Positions 1 through 8,197 are shown, counted from the stretch's first letter. The stretch is 64,000 nucleotides of DNA from Roseivirga spongicola (GCF_001592965.1 NZ_LRPC01000001.1:434001-498000), one strand, 5' to 3'. Numbers and translations: made by a program. The notes: a model not told the origin generated them from the letters alone.

Positions 1-1
1 A

Positions 2-544
2 TCGCTTCTTCAGCGGATTATGAATTTCATTCAAAAGTTCATTGGCTCAATCTTCCAAGCAGCAACAGGCACCCCAATTGGTAGAATTTTGCTCTATGTA
101 GCGCTTTTTATTCTATTGCTTGTGGCCATCATTAAAATATTCAGCATAGACATAAAAGATGTGTTTTATGGTTCGGCCGATAAGGGAAAAACGAGCTTCG
201 AATACATGGAGGAAAATATTCATGAGCTAGACTTTGATCAGCTGCTGAATGATGCATTAGCCAACAAAGATTATCGATTAGCTATTCGTGTAGAATACCT
301 TAAAACCCTCAAGGCCTTAAGCGAAGCCCAGATTATTGATTGGGAACAAGGGCGAACCAATTACGAATACCTTTATCAGCTGAACGATGAAAAGCTAAAG
401 CAGCCATTCAAAGATTTGTGCTACTACTTTGACTACGCTTGGTATGGAGATTTCGAAGTAGAAAAAAGTATCTATGAGAAAGCGCACACCAAAGCCAAAA
501 CTCTTGCTGATATAGCTAGTAGAAAGGAGGTGGCAGCAGCATGA
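2..544 (+). CDS. DUF4129-type membrane protein, 5' end outside window
   Basis: C-terminal part of a membrane protein of the DUF4129 kind that usually opens MoxR/DUF58 operons in Bacteroidota. Seen: one membrane segment at about residues 22-43 counted from the ATG at position 20, then a mostly helical, acidic cytoplasmic domain with the typical short tetratricopeptide-like stretch around DYRLAIRVEYLKTL. The frame stays open upstream of that ATG to the window edge, and family members normally carry a signal peptide and an extracytoplasmic region before the membrane segment, so the ATG is probably internal and the gene partial. It overlaps the next gene by 4 nt (ATGA), so the genes are translationally coupled. 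Function unknown; the family is inferred from context and shape. Confidence 0.7.
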   Translation, partial: SLLQRIMNFIQKFIGSIFQAATGTPIGRILLYVALFILLLVAIIKIFSIDIKDVFYGSADKGKTSFEYMEENIHELDFDQLLNDALANKDYRLAIRVEYLKTLKALSEAQIIDWEQGRTNYEYLYQLNDEKLKQPFKDLCYYFDYAWYGDFEVEKSIYEKAHTKAKTLADIASRKEVAAA

Positions 545-1713
545 GAGGAGATAAAAAGTATTACGCCATCATCATCTTTGTCTTTCTAGTATTGTTCCTC
601 ATTCAATATTTCCAGAAAGAACCAACCAGCTATGCACGAACTTATTCTCATTTAGATAAGAACCCTTATGGTGGCTATGTACTGAAAGACCTGCTGCCAG
701 AGTTTATGGGAGGCAGCGAAGTACAGTCGCTAAACCGCACGCTTTATGAAATTAAAGACTCGGTTTTAGCAGATAAAAACCTGATCATCTTTGCCGATCA
801 GCTATTGATGGATCAAGAGGATACGTACATACTACTTAATGCGGTGAACCAAGGTATGACAGCCTTTATTTCTGCCGAAAAAATGGGAGGGCCTTTGCTC
901 GACACACTCAAAATCGGCACCGATCTGGACGAGCTGTATTATGTCATCAATGCCAATCAAGATACAGTTGAAGCTAGAATTAACAGAGATATCTACCGCT
1001 TCAAGCGCGATGCTGTGGCCACCTACTATTCTGAATTAGACAGTGTAGATCATACGGTTTTGGCTGTTAATGAAAATGATGACCCCGTGGCTATTAGCGT
1101 GCCTTTCGGTAGCGGCAAAATAGTGTTCAATAGTACACCTTTAGCTTTCACCAATAACTACCTCTTTTTTGAAGACAATGCTCAATATGCCTCAACTTTA
1201 TTGAGCGAATTACCTCAAAGAACCACTATTTGGAGCGAATATTATCAATTAGGAAGAATAGAAGCACAAACACCTTTGAGGGTAATTCTTACCACCCCAG
1301 CCCTAAAATTTGCCTACGGTGTAACCATCATTTCGCTACTCCTTTTTATGGTGTTTGAAGCCAAGAGAAAACAGCGAATCATACCGATAATAGAACCGCT
1401 CAAGAACACAAGCCTTGAATTCGTAAAGACCATTGGCAAACTTTACCTAAAGAGCGGAAATCACAAAGACATTGCAGAAAAGAAGATTCAGTATTTTCTG
1501 GAGTTCATTCGCACTAAATACTACCTGAACTTTCAAAAATTCGACAAAGATTTCTTCGAGAAGCTGAGTGCTAAATCGGGCAAAGATGTGGTGCAGCTGA
1601 AGAAGTTATTCGACATGATGGAGAAGATCAAAAATCAGTCGGAAGTCAGTGTTCAGGAATTGAAAATGTTAAACACTCAACTCGAGAATATTTATGGAAC
1701 AGATGGAAGATAA
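541..1713 (+). CDS. DUF4350 domain membrane protein
   Basis: A 390-aa protein with an N-terminal membrane anchor (about residues 7-22), an extracytoplasmic domain and a second membrane segment (about residues 253-272) followed by a basic cytoplasmic tail. The N-terminal pattern SYARTYSHLDKNPYGGYVL is what DUF4350 proteins show just after their first membrane helix; this domain resembles a ThuA/GATase-like fold (family knowledge). It lies between the DUF4129-like gene and moxR, overlapping both (4 nt upstream, 20 nt downstream), so the operon order is the usual DUF4129-DUF4350-MoxR-DUF58. Probable role: membrane component working with the MoxR chaperone; substrate unknown. Confidence 0.8.
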   Translation: MRGDKKYYAIIIFVFLVLFLIQYFQKEPTSYARTYSHLDKNPYGGYVLKDLLPEFMGGSEVQSLNRTLYEIKDSVLADKNLIIFADQLLMDQEDTYILLNAVNQGMTAFISAEKMGGPLLDTLKIGTDLDELYYVINANQDTVEARINRDIYRFKRDAVATYYSELDSVDHTVLAVNENDDPVAISVPFGSGKIVFNSTPLAFTNNYLFFEDNAQYASTLLSELPQRTTIWSEYYQLGRIEAQTPLRVILTTPALKFAYGVTIISLLLFMVFEAKRKQRIIPIIEPLKNTSLEFVKTIGKLYLKSGNHKDIAEKKIQYFLEFIRTKYYLNFQKFDKDFFEKLSAKSGKDVVQLKKLFDMMEKIKNQSEVSVQELKMLNTQLENIYGTDGR

Positions 1714-2683
1714 ACCAGAGTTCGAATCAAGATTAGACCTTTCTGTGCTTCAAGGCAAGCTAGACGCTATGCGAGCAGAGATAGGCAAAGTGTTGGTCGG
1801 CCAACAAGAGATGGTAGACATGCTTTTGGTGAGCATACTTTCCAACGGGCATGTGCTGTTAGAAGGTGTGCCAGGTGTGGCCAAAACGCTCACGGCTAAA
1901 CTTTTAGCCAAAGTAATTAAAGCCGACTTTTCCAGAATTCAGTTTACACCAGACCTGATGCCATCAGATGTTTTAGGTACTTCAATCTTCAACCAAAAGA
2001 AGACCGAATTTGAATTCAAACCTGGGCCAATCTTCTCGAACATCATCCTCATCGATGAGATAAATCGTGCTCCAGCCAAAACGCAAGCAGCCCTTTTTGA
2101 GGTGATGGAAGAGCGTCAGGTTACAGTTGATGGCGAGACTCGAAAAATGACTGAACCCTACTTTGTGGTGGCCACTCAAAACCCGATTGAGCAAGAAGGA
2201 ACTTACCGATTACCAGAGGCTCAACTCGATAGATTCCTCTTTAAGCTCACGGTTGGTTATCCTTCAATAGATCAGGAAATGGACATTCTGATAAACCACC
2301 ATGAGCAAAAAGTGGCGGTAGATTTAGAGACTGTTCAACCTGTTCTTTCTCCAAGTGATATTGCGGAGTTCAAGAAAGTAGTTGGCGAAGTGCATGTAGA
2401 GCAAGAAGTGTTGAAGTACATCGCAGAGATTGTAGCCGCTACCAGAAAACACGTTTCGCTAATTCTTGGGGCATCACCAAGGGCTTCAGTGTCTATTTTG
2501 GCGGCTTCTAAAGCATTTGCCGCCATGAATGGGAGAGACTTTGTAACTCCTGAAGATGTGAAGTTTATCGCTGTTCCTGTAATGCGACACAGGGTAATTC
2601 TTACGCCAGAAAGCGAAATGGAAGGCATTTCTTCTGATGAAATAATCAAAGAGATCATTGATAAAGTAGAAGTGCCACGTTAG
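1694..2683 (+). CDS. MoxR-family AAA+ ATPase
   Basis: 329-aa cytosolic AAA+ ATPase of the MoxR/RavA type, thought to act as a chaperone in maturation of protein complexes together with DUF58/VWA proteins. Seen: the MoxR-style Walker A GVPGVAKT (residues about 58-65), Walker B IILIDEINRAP (about 118-127), sensor 1 ATQNPIEQEGTY and the arginine-finger region LPEAQLDRF. The start overlaps the DUF4350 gene by 20 nt; a second ATG three codons further on is also possible. The end overlaps the DUF58 gene start by one base (TAGTG). Length is normal for the family. Confidence 0.93.
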   Translation: MEQMEDKPEFESRLDLSVLQGKLDAMRAEIGKVLVGQQEMVDMLLVSILSNGHVLLEGVPGVAKTLTAKLLAKVIKADFSRIQFTPDLMPSDVLGTSIFNQKKTEFEFKPGPIFSNIILIDEINRAPAKTQAALFEVMEERQVTVDGETRKMTEPYFVVATQNPIEQEGTYRLPEAQLDRFLFKLTVGYPSIDQEMDILINHHEQKVAVDLETVQPVLSPSDIAEFKKVVGEVHVEQEVLKYIAEIVAATRKHVSLILGASPRASVSILAASKAFAAMNGRDFVTPEDVKFIAVPVMRHRVILTPESEMEGISSDEIIKEIIDKVEVPR

Positions 2684-4014
2684 TGAAAGTAATTCGGGCA
2701 ATATATCTCAGCAATAGGCTTTTTGCGGCCATTGGTATAATTGTAGCCAGTGCCCTGTTGGGCTATGCTATTGGAGGCTTGGAAAGTTTTGCCCGCGCCT
2801 TGCTCTACTTACTATTAAGCTTGGCGATTATTGATATTCTTCTCCTCTTTAGGGTGAAGAAAGGAGTAACCGCCAGCAGGTTTGCTCCAGAGAAATTCTC
2901 TAACGGTGATCAGAATCCTATGCGCATATTCATTCAGAATATGTATCAGTTTAAGGCGAAGCTAATGGTAATTGATGAGGTGCCTGATCAATTCCAAATG
3001 CGGAAGGCAAGCTTTGATATTGAAATTCCAGCGGCCGGTTCGAAAGCCATTAACTACGAACTCAGACCAGTAAAGCGAGGCGAATATCACTTCGGTAAAA
3101 CCAATGTCTTTGTAAAATCACCACTTGGATTAATCTCCAGAAGGTTTCAGTTTGGTGAATCTACCATGGTTCCTGTCTACCCTTCTTACATTCAAATGAG
3201 GAAGTATGAACTGTTAGCTATCTCTAATCAGCTGACGCTTCAGGGAGTGAAGAAGATTAGAAGACTGGGCCATAATCAGGAGTTTGAGCAGATTAAGGAA
3301 TACGTTCCGGGAGATGATTTTAGAACTATCAACTGGAAGGCTACTGCCAGAAGAGACCAGCTGATGGTGAACAACTATCAGGATGAAAGGTCTCAGCAGG
3401 TTTACTGTCTGATAGATAAGAGTAGGGTGATGCAAATGCCTTTTGAAGGGCTCAGTTTGCTCGATTACGCTATCAACGCTACACTGGCACTTTCCAATAT
3501 CATCATCAAAAAAGGCGATCGTGCCGGGATGATTACCTTTCAGCACAAAGTGAGTACGGTGCTTCCTGCTAGCAAGCGAAACAAGCAGATGCAGCTGATT
3601 CAGGAGTCGCTTTACAACCAAAAGACACTGTACAAAGAAGCGGACTACTCAAGGTTATTTGTTACCGTAAAGAGGAAGCTCACGCAAAGAAGCTTGTTGA
3701 TTCTCTTTACCAATTTTGAGTCGATGGCTGCTTTGGAAAGGCAATTGCCTTATTTCTCTAATCTGGCAAAGAACCATGTATTAGTAGTCGTGTTCTTCGA
3801 AAATACGGAGTTGAAAGACCTACTGGAAAGCAGACCAAAGTCTGTGAAAGACATCTATTACAAAACTATTGCTGAGAAATACGATCACGAGAAGCGACTC
3901 ATAGTAAAGGAGCTCAGAAAGCATGGCATTTATTCGGTGCTTACCCCTCCGCAAGACCTGACGGTAAATACGATCAACAAGTATTTGGAACTAAAGTCAA
4001 GGGGGTTGGTTTAG
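2683..4014 (+). CDS. DUF58 domain-containing protein
   Basis: 443-aa protein with two N-terminal membrane segments (about residues 10-57) and a C-terminal DUF58 domain, a vWA-like fold. Diagnostic motif: YVPGDDFRTINWKATARR at about residues 207-224, followed by a D-x-S-like vWA strand (CLIDKSR). DUF58 proteins are encoded next to MoxR ATPases and are presumed clients or partners. The start is GTG and shares its first base with the last base of the moxR TAG stop, so expression is coupled. It is the last gene of the operon: a hairpin repeat follows at 4032-4051. Confidence 0.9.
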   Translation: MKVIRAIYLSNRLFAAIGIIVASALLGYAIGGLESFARALLYLLLSLAIIDILLLFRVKKGVTASRFAPEKFSNGDQNPMRIFIQNMYQFKAKLMVIDEVPDQFQMRKASFDIEIPAAGSKAINYELRPVKRGEYHFGKTNVFVKSPLGLISRRFQFGESTMVPVYPSYIQMRKYELLAISNQLTLQGVKKIRRLGHNQEFEQIKEYVPGDDFRTINWKATARRDQLMVNNYQDERSQQVYCLIDKSRVMQMPFEGLSLLDYAINATLALSNIIIKKGDRAGMITFQHKVSTVLPASKRNKQMQLIQESLYNQKTLYKEADYSRLFVTVKRKLTQRSLLILFTNFESMAALERQLPYFSNLAKNHVLVVVFFENTELKDLLESRPKSVKDIYYKTIAEKYDHEKRLIVKELRKHGIYSVLTPPQDLTVNTINKYLELKSRGLV

Positions 4015-4031
4015 AATTCATTTAGAACGTC

Positions 4032-4051
4032 ATTCCCGTGAAAACGGGAAT
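4032..4051. repeat. Short perfect palindrome ATTCCC-N8-GGGAAT
   Basis: Arms ATTCCCGT (4032-4039) and ACGGGAAT (4044-4051) form an 8-bp perfect stem with a GAAA loop, directly after the DUF58 gene and 21 nt before the next start. The ATTCCC-N8-GGGAAT pattern matches the shape of widespread dispersed intergenic repeats (dRS3-like in Neisseria, REP-like in others). Whether it is dispersed in this genome cannot be seen from one window; it could also act as a processing hairpin. Confidence 0.6.
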
Positions 4052-4071
4052 CTCCTAAAACAACAAGCCTC

Positions 4072-4470
4072 ATGAAACCCAAGCAAATTATATTGGCAAT
4101 TACAGTGCTTATCCTTGGCGTTATGCTTTGGAACGCCTTCAATCAGAAAGGGGTGAATGATCTTGAAACCCAATTTGAGCAGGTTACCTTCTACAGAAAC
4201 GAGAACAACACTGGGCCGGTAAAACGAGTCTACATTGTCACTGTCAATGACACGGTTTGGTCAGAATTAGAAGCTTATGGCAATTTTCAGCCTCATAATA
4301 AACTAGGAACTACAGAGGTCTTTTTCTTCCTAGAAGGAAGTCCTTTTCCAACTAAAGTGAGTGGAACCAAACCTTACTTCTCCGAGTCGTTCAATGATGA
4401 TGTAGTTGCCAGATATGAGAAAAACCCTTCGGGTTTGGTTTCCTTGAAAAAGTATCCTTTCAGGCATTAA
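4072..4470 (+). CDS. Hypothetical membrane-anchored protein
   Basis: I do not recognise this family. 132 aa: an N-terminal hydrophobic segment (about residues 5-21) that could be a signal anchor, then a soluble, presumably periplasmic region with no cysteine and few charges. The C-terminal half has alternating hydrophobic and polar residues typical of a small beta-sheet domain (VKRVYIVTVNDTVWSELEAY, TEVFFFLEGSPFPTKV). The gene follows the MoxR operon after 57 nt that contain a hairpin, so it may be separately expressed. Codon use resembles its neighbours. No function proposed. Confidence 0.65.
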   Translation: MKPKQIILAITVLILGVMLWNAFNQKGVNDLETQFEQVTFYRNENNTGPVKRVYIVTVNDTVWSELEAYGNFQPHNKLGTTEVFFFLEGSPFPTKVSGTKPYFSESFNDDVVARYEKNPSGLVSLKKYPFRH

Positions 4471-4540
4471 TTGATACTCGTTGGTGACAACACGACCGAG
4501 GGCCGAAAGCCAACACAGGTTAGAGAAAATCTATATCGAA

Positions 4541-4645
4541 AGCCCTCTCTCTGACTCCCCCTGGGAGGGGGAGATTTGATATTCAAAAAAATCATGAGCC
4601 GCATAAATTCCAATTTCCCTCCTCTCAGGAGGGGTTAGGGGCGGT
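4541..4645. repeat. Pair of inverted C/G-rich hairpin repeats (REP/BIME-like)
   Basis: Two similar hairpins face each other in the 282-nt gap between the hypothetical gene and the DinB-like gene. Hairpin 1 has stem CTCCCCCT (4555-4562) with AGGGGGAG (4566-4573); hairpin 2 has stem CCCTCCT (4617-4623) with AGGAGGG (4627-4633). The reverse complement of copy 1 aligns with copy 2 over about 24 nt (pattern AATYTCCCYCCTCYCAGG), so the copies are in opposite orientation. This is the arrangement of paired REP-type elements. The rest of the gap shows no coding potential. Confidence 0.6.
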
Positions 4646-4752
4646 AGTGATAAATCTAATTTCCTCTCTTTCAAAACCTACTGACATAGGGCTGTCACTA
4701 GTGGCCATTTTCTTTGAATTATAAATCATTTGAAACTTTTTAATTCAAGACA

Positions 4753-5256
4753 ATGGAAACACAAACTGCAACCACAACTGACCAACTTTTCATTTCAACC
4801 GATGCTATGCTTGCTCATTGGCAAGGGCATAGAAACTTGACCAGACGAGTAATTGAAGCCTTTCCTGAAGATAAACTTTTCAATCACTCTATTGGTGGAA
4901 TGCGCCCGTTTGCGGAGCTAGCCATGGAACTGATAGACATTGCTGCACCAGGTGTTGAAGGCTTAGCTACTGGAAAATGGGAAAAGATTGAGGAATTCGA
5001 TCACACGAAGACAATGCCCAAAACTAAAGAGGGTTTACTCGAATTATGGGATAAAGTCACAGTTACTATAGATAGCGTTTGGCCAAAAATTAGCTCAGAA
5101 AGATTTCAAAAGGTCGAATCTGCATTCGGACAATACGAATACCCTAATTATGCTTCACTGCTCTATTTTGTTGACAATGAGATTCACCATAGGGCTCAAG
5201 GCTATGTTTACCTTAGATCGCTAGGCATTCAGCCACCTTTCTTTTGGGAGAGATAA
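4753..5256 (+). CDS. DinB-like (YfiT/DinB superfamily) protein
   Basis: 167-aa four-helix-bundle protein of the DinB superfamily; members are metal-binding enzymes, often thiol transferases or of unknown substrate. Seen: N-terminal helix with MLAHWQGHRNLTRRVIEAFP, the conserved middle stretch IGGMRPFAELAMELIDIAAPG, and the C-terminal signature DNEIHHRAQGYVYLRSLG with the paired His. The middle helix, which in many members carries a metal-binding His, shows none here, so the metal site may be incomplete. Single gene with its own upstream region containing the inverted hairpin pair. Substrate unknown. Confidence 0.8.
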   Translation: METQTATTTDQLFISTDAMLAHWQGHRNLTRRVIEAFPEDKLFNHSIGGMRPFAELAMELIDIAAPGVEGLATGKWEKIEEFDHTKTMPKTKEGLLELWDKVTVTIDSVWPKISSERFQKVESAFGQYEYPNYASLLYFVDNEIHHRAQGYVYLRSLGIQPPFFWER

Positions 5257-5611
5257 CTGGAAGGACAGGTCAGAAAGCACACCCATTATCGCTCTGATTT
5301 TGCTAAAAGACTGAGCATCAACATGAAAGGTTTTAAAACATGTTTTAACCGCCTAGCCGCTAAATCTGGAAAAAGATTTTCAGAGAGAATAGGGTATAAT
5401 CTCTATAAAGAGTACTAATTATAAGTGAAGAAAATTTATAGCTATTTATATTATATAAAGCATTAAGAAACCATTTATTTTAATGACCCAGCAGAAGGCC
5501 CTAACACACACGGTGATCAGGGCCTTTTCATTTTCTGCTGTAAATAGCATAAAACAGCCATGTGAAATAGAATCATAGTGGCTCAAACAACTTTTTTGAT
5601 ATATTTAGATT
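5257..5611. other. 355-nt intergenic region with hairpins, no gene seen
   Basis: No open frame with coding character. Seen: an AAAACATGTTTT palindrome (5335-5346), a small hairpin CTCTATAAAGAG near 5400, the terminator-like nested hairpin at 5489-5540, and an AT-rich stretch just before the LytTR gene (TATATTTAG near 5599) that could be a -7 element one base away from the Bacteroidota TAnnTTTG. The stretch could encode a small RNA ending at the hairpin; nothing else supports that. Confidence 0.4.
5489..5540 (+). terminator. Nested terminator-like hairpin
   Basis: Inner stem AAGGCCCT (5495-5502) pairs with AGGGCCTT (5519-5526), followed by TTC and a T-rich stretch. An outer stem CAGCAGAA (5489-5496) can pair with TTCTGCTG (5533-5540), competing in part with the inner one. 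It lies 230 nt after the DinB-like gene, so it may end that transcript or an unseen small RNA, or act as an attenuator ahead of the LytTR gene. Confidence 0.55.
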
Positions 5612-6340
5612 ATGCCTGATGTAAAAGTATTTGTCGTAGAGGATGAGAAAATTCATGCTAAAATCACAAGGATTTCAGTCCAAAATGCTGGATATGAAGT
5701 GGTTGGAGAATGCGATAATGCTAATGAAGCACTAGACGCCATTGAAAAGGCAGCTCCTGATGTTGTTCTCATGGATATTTCCATTCCTGGAAAGATTAAT
5801 GGTATCGGTTTAGCGAAGTGCCTTTATGAGAAAAAAGGACCTCCGGTAATTTTCACCACTTCATTTACCGACCCAGAAGTAATTGAACAAGCAGCAGCAT
5901 CATTTCCAGCTTCATACTTAATTAAACCTATTCAACTAGATAATCTGAAAGCTGCTGTAGCACTTGCTTTAGCTAAGAAAACGCAAGCCGCCCCCCAAAG
6001 CAGCAGAGCACCACTCAACGGAAGGTCGGTATATATTAAGTCTGGAAACAAACTTCAGAAAGTACTCTTAAAGGACATTCTCTAGATAGAGGCCGCAGGA
6101 GACAATTACTGTAAAGTAGTTACCAAAACACATCAACTTATCTCTAGACATACGGTTAAGGGCATGGTAAAGGAGCTTAATTCCGACTACTTTATACAGA
6201 CTCACAGAGCTTACGTGGTAAACAGAGAGCGTATTGATAGTATTCATGAAAAAGAGCAGCTAGTAATAATTAATGGTTGTGAAGTTCCTATTGGAAGAAC
6301 TTATAAAGAAGAACTCTACAGTCAGATGAGGCGCTGTTAG
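5612..6340 (+). pseudogene. LytTR-family response regulator interrupted by in-frame TAG
   Basis: A receiver domain (residues about 1-125: acidic pocket VVEDE, phospho-acceptor in VVLMDISIPG, Thr/Ser in VIFTTSF, Lys in SYLIKPI) leads into a LytTR DNA-binding domain. At codon 158 (6083-6085) the frame hits TAG after LLKDIL. Reading on in the same frame gives an uninterrupted, typical LytTR remainder (IEAAGDNYCKVV, FIQTHRAYVVNRERID, VPIGRTYKEEL) to a TAG at 6338-6340. LytTR domains have Tyr or Trp at this position (the paralogue at 37717 has LEWIEADGN), so one substitution (TGG, TAT or TAC to TAG) explains the break. The intact length would be 242 aa. Either a recent nonsense allele, a sequencing error, or a site of readthrough; without readthrough only the receiver is made. 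Confidence 0.85.
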
Positions 6341-6521
6341 CGCTAGTACTACTTTTCGCTACATTATTTCGTTTAACTCAGCAGTCAATAAAGCAGGTAC
6401 ACTCTTTAATGGACTTTAAATGCCATTTTTTAACAATCAGCACATAAGAACTGACCATTTTTAAATATTCCACCCTCAATTATTAATATAAGTTGTTTGC
6501 AGTTAAACGACAGCAAACTGA

Positions 6522-6554
6522 CATTCGCTTACAAATTTTAGCCATTCGCTTACA
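6522..6554. promoter_or_regulatory. Direct repeat with 21-nt period, candidate LytTR operator
   Basis: CATTCGCTTACA occurs twice, starting at 6522 and 6543. LytTR-type regulators generally bind pairs of about 9-bp direct repeats separated by 10-13 bp, so the 21-nt period fits one face of the helix over two turns. The site is 180 nt downstream of the broken LytTR gene and upstream of the structured stretch. The assignment to LytTR binding is inference. Confidence 0.4.
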
Positions 6555-6738
6555 TTTCAAAACGCGGACTTTAAGGGTTTTGCATCTTCATAATAGAATG
6601 TGCGAGCAACAGCTTTGTCGGAGAAGCTGTTTAGCTCAAAGTAGGTTAGTCTGAATAATAAAGAAGGCTTATAACTCACTTTGATCTTTGGTAGTGTGTT
6701 ATTAGTTGAGGTGTTTGGATTACTAGTAATCTAAACCA

Positions 6739-6772
6739 GGCCTCTCCATAGATGGTGGAGGGGCCGCTTTAT
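6739..6772 (+). terminator. Intrinsic terminator without an adjacent gene
   Basis: Stem GGCCTCTCCA (6739-6748) with TGGAGGGGCC (6756-6765), 10 pairs including one G-T, loop of 7, followed by GCTTTATTTT. It stands about 400 nt after the LytTR gene and 110 nt before the convergent ureohydrolase-like gene's stop, so it terminates either a long 3' tail or a separate small transcript. Confidence 0.65.
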
Positions 6773-6880
6773 TTTACAGGCAGTCTAACTCAATAAATCA
6801 CTTTCACATCAATCACTTACAACTAAACGCTGATCCTTAAAGAAAGCGGCAAAAGATATCTACTAAAGTAATAGACAAGC

Positions 6881-8023
6881 CTAAATAAGCTTCCCTTGTG
6901 CTTTTATCCACCTTTCAGGGAAATCTCCATGTGTGGCTGTGGTATAATCTTCATATGAACAAGGTATATAAGCCCTATCCATCATCTTATCTCCATAGTT
7001 CACTAGCATCCACCACTTTTCGGAAAGTCTGCTCTTATAAAAAGTCATGGTATCATCGGTACCTTCAAAGCTAACTGTGTATTTAGTATACTGATCTGAG
7101 TTAAATTGGCCAGTGTCTTTTCTATTGTAATAACCCTCAATGAAGTACCACACCATTGTTGCCACTACAGAAGCCGTAGAAAAGTGCTGATCGTCCATGT
7201 CTGGATTATACTCACAGATGCTAACTGAACTCATTTTTTCATTCATACCAGCATACCACATAAGTTGGCAAGCCTCCTCTCCTGAAAGGCCGAAGGGCTG
7301 AGCATTTGCATTAGCAGTTGCGTCCGCGTTTCTAATAGCAGAAATATCAAAACTCAACATATTGGCCATACGCACTACTGGCTCTGCATTATGAAAATTC
7401 TCTCTTAATTCACCGAGCCTTAAAGCTTCAAAATAGAGCTTATCTAGTGCCGATAGTGCACCTGCCTCCACTAAATAACTCTGGTGCCCTAGGTGATTAT
7501 AGCTAAACATAAAGTTTGGCCGGTGTGTAATTAGCTTAGAAAGAAATGTTTCGTTTTCATCGCCTTCATCTTCTACATCCAATTTGGCATCTACATTCAA
7601 GACAGATATTAGATCTTTCTTTGATTCATAAGCCAAATATTGAGGCAAGGCTATGTCATGCGTGCCTCCAATAATTATCGGGGTAACCTTTGTAGCCATA
7701 AGGTGCTCACACACCTCCTTGAGCCTATCCATGGTATCTTGATAATCGGCACCATTCTGAATATTACCCAAGTCGGCAATTCTGTAGGTTAAACTCCCCT
7801 TTTTTAAGCGATAAAATTTCTTTCGGAAAGCATCTGCCGCTCCCTGAACACCAACATTTACAGACGTACCTCTGTTGTCGGTAACCCCTACTAATGCCAA
7901 ATCGGTTTTTGAAATATCGAGGCTTTCATCGTTCAGCTGCTTAATGCTATTGCCAATAGCAGACTGCGGAAGGCCTTCGATTTGTTCAGCGGCTTTGAAG
8001 AAGAGTTTTAAGTTCATAGGCAA
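6881..8023 (-). CDS. Ureohydrolase-fold (arginase/formimidoylglutamase family) protein
   Basis: 380-aa member of the arginase/agmatinase/formimidoylglutamase superfamily, enzymes that hydrolyse guanidino or formimino groups with a two-Mn centre. The three motif blocks are recognisable but altered: GGTHD (His122) is intact; the DAHxD block reads VDAKLDV, with Lys147 in place of the metal-binding His; the SxDxDxxDP block reads SFDISAIRNAD, with Ser228 in place of the second Asp. Two of the usual metal ligands are thus missing, so metal content and activity are uncertain. C-terminal extension of about 70 aa beyond the usual domain. An alternative start two codons inside gives MNLKLFF. Single gene. 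Confidence 0.8.
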   Translation of the reverse strand: MPMNLKLFFKAAEQIEGLPQSAIGNSIKQLNDESLDISKTDLALVGVTDNRGTSVNVGVQGAADAFRKKFYRLKKGSLTYRIADLGNIQNGADYQDTMDRLKEVCEHLMATKVTPIIIGGTHDIALPQYLAYESKKDLISVLNVDAKLDVEDEGDENETFLSKLITHRPNFMFSYNHLGHQSYLVEAGALSALDKLYFEALRLGELRENFHNAEPVVRMANMLSFDISAIRNADATANANAQPFGLSGEEACQLMWYAGMNEKMSSVSICEYNPDMDDQHFSTASVVATMVWYFIEGYYNRKDTGQFNSDQYTKYTVSFEGTDDTMTFYKSRLSEKWWMLVNYGDKMMDRAYIPCSYEDYTTATHGDFPERWIKAQGKLI

Positions 8024-8197
8024 AATTGAAACTCAAAAATAAGGATAATGGATTTCATTGAACTACCATAAGCTCAAAGTTTACTTTCCTCTCAATAGTT
8101 TTAAGGAATGAATTTCATTGTACAAGACTAGTGGCCGATCCATTTCCAGTGAGGCATAGTTTAACCAGAACCAAGCATCTCAGGTCTGCATTAAATG

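Larger units (their letters stand above)
6341..6880. other. 540-nt intergenic region, candidate structured RNA
   Basis: No gene-like open frame. Seen from left to right: a 12-nt direct repeat CATTCGCTTACA at 6522-6533 and 6543-6554 (21-nt period); a hairpin AACAGCTT/AAGCTGTT (6608-6615 with 6624-6631); a 24-nt near-perfect palindrome at 6713-6736 (one G-U pair in RNA); and a strong intrinsic terminator at 6739-6772. The order of repeat, structured stretch and terminator is what a regulated small RNA would look like on the plus strand. No promoter of the TTG/TAnnTTTG type is clear, so expression is unproven. Confidence 0.4.
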
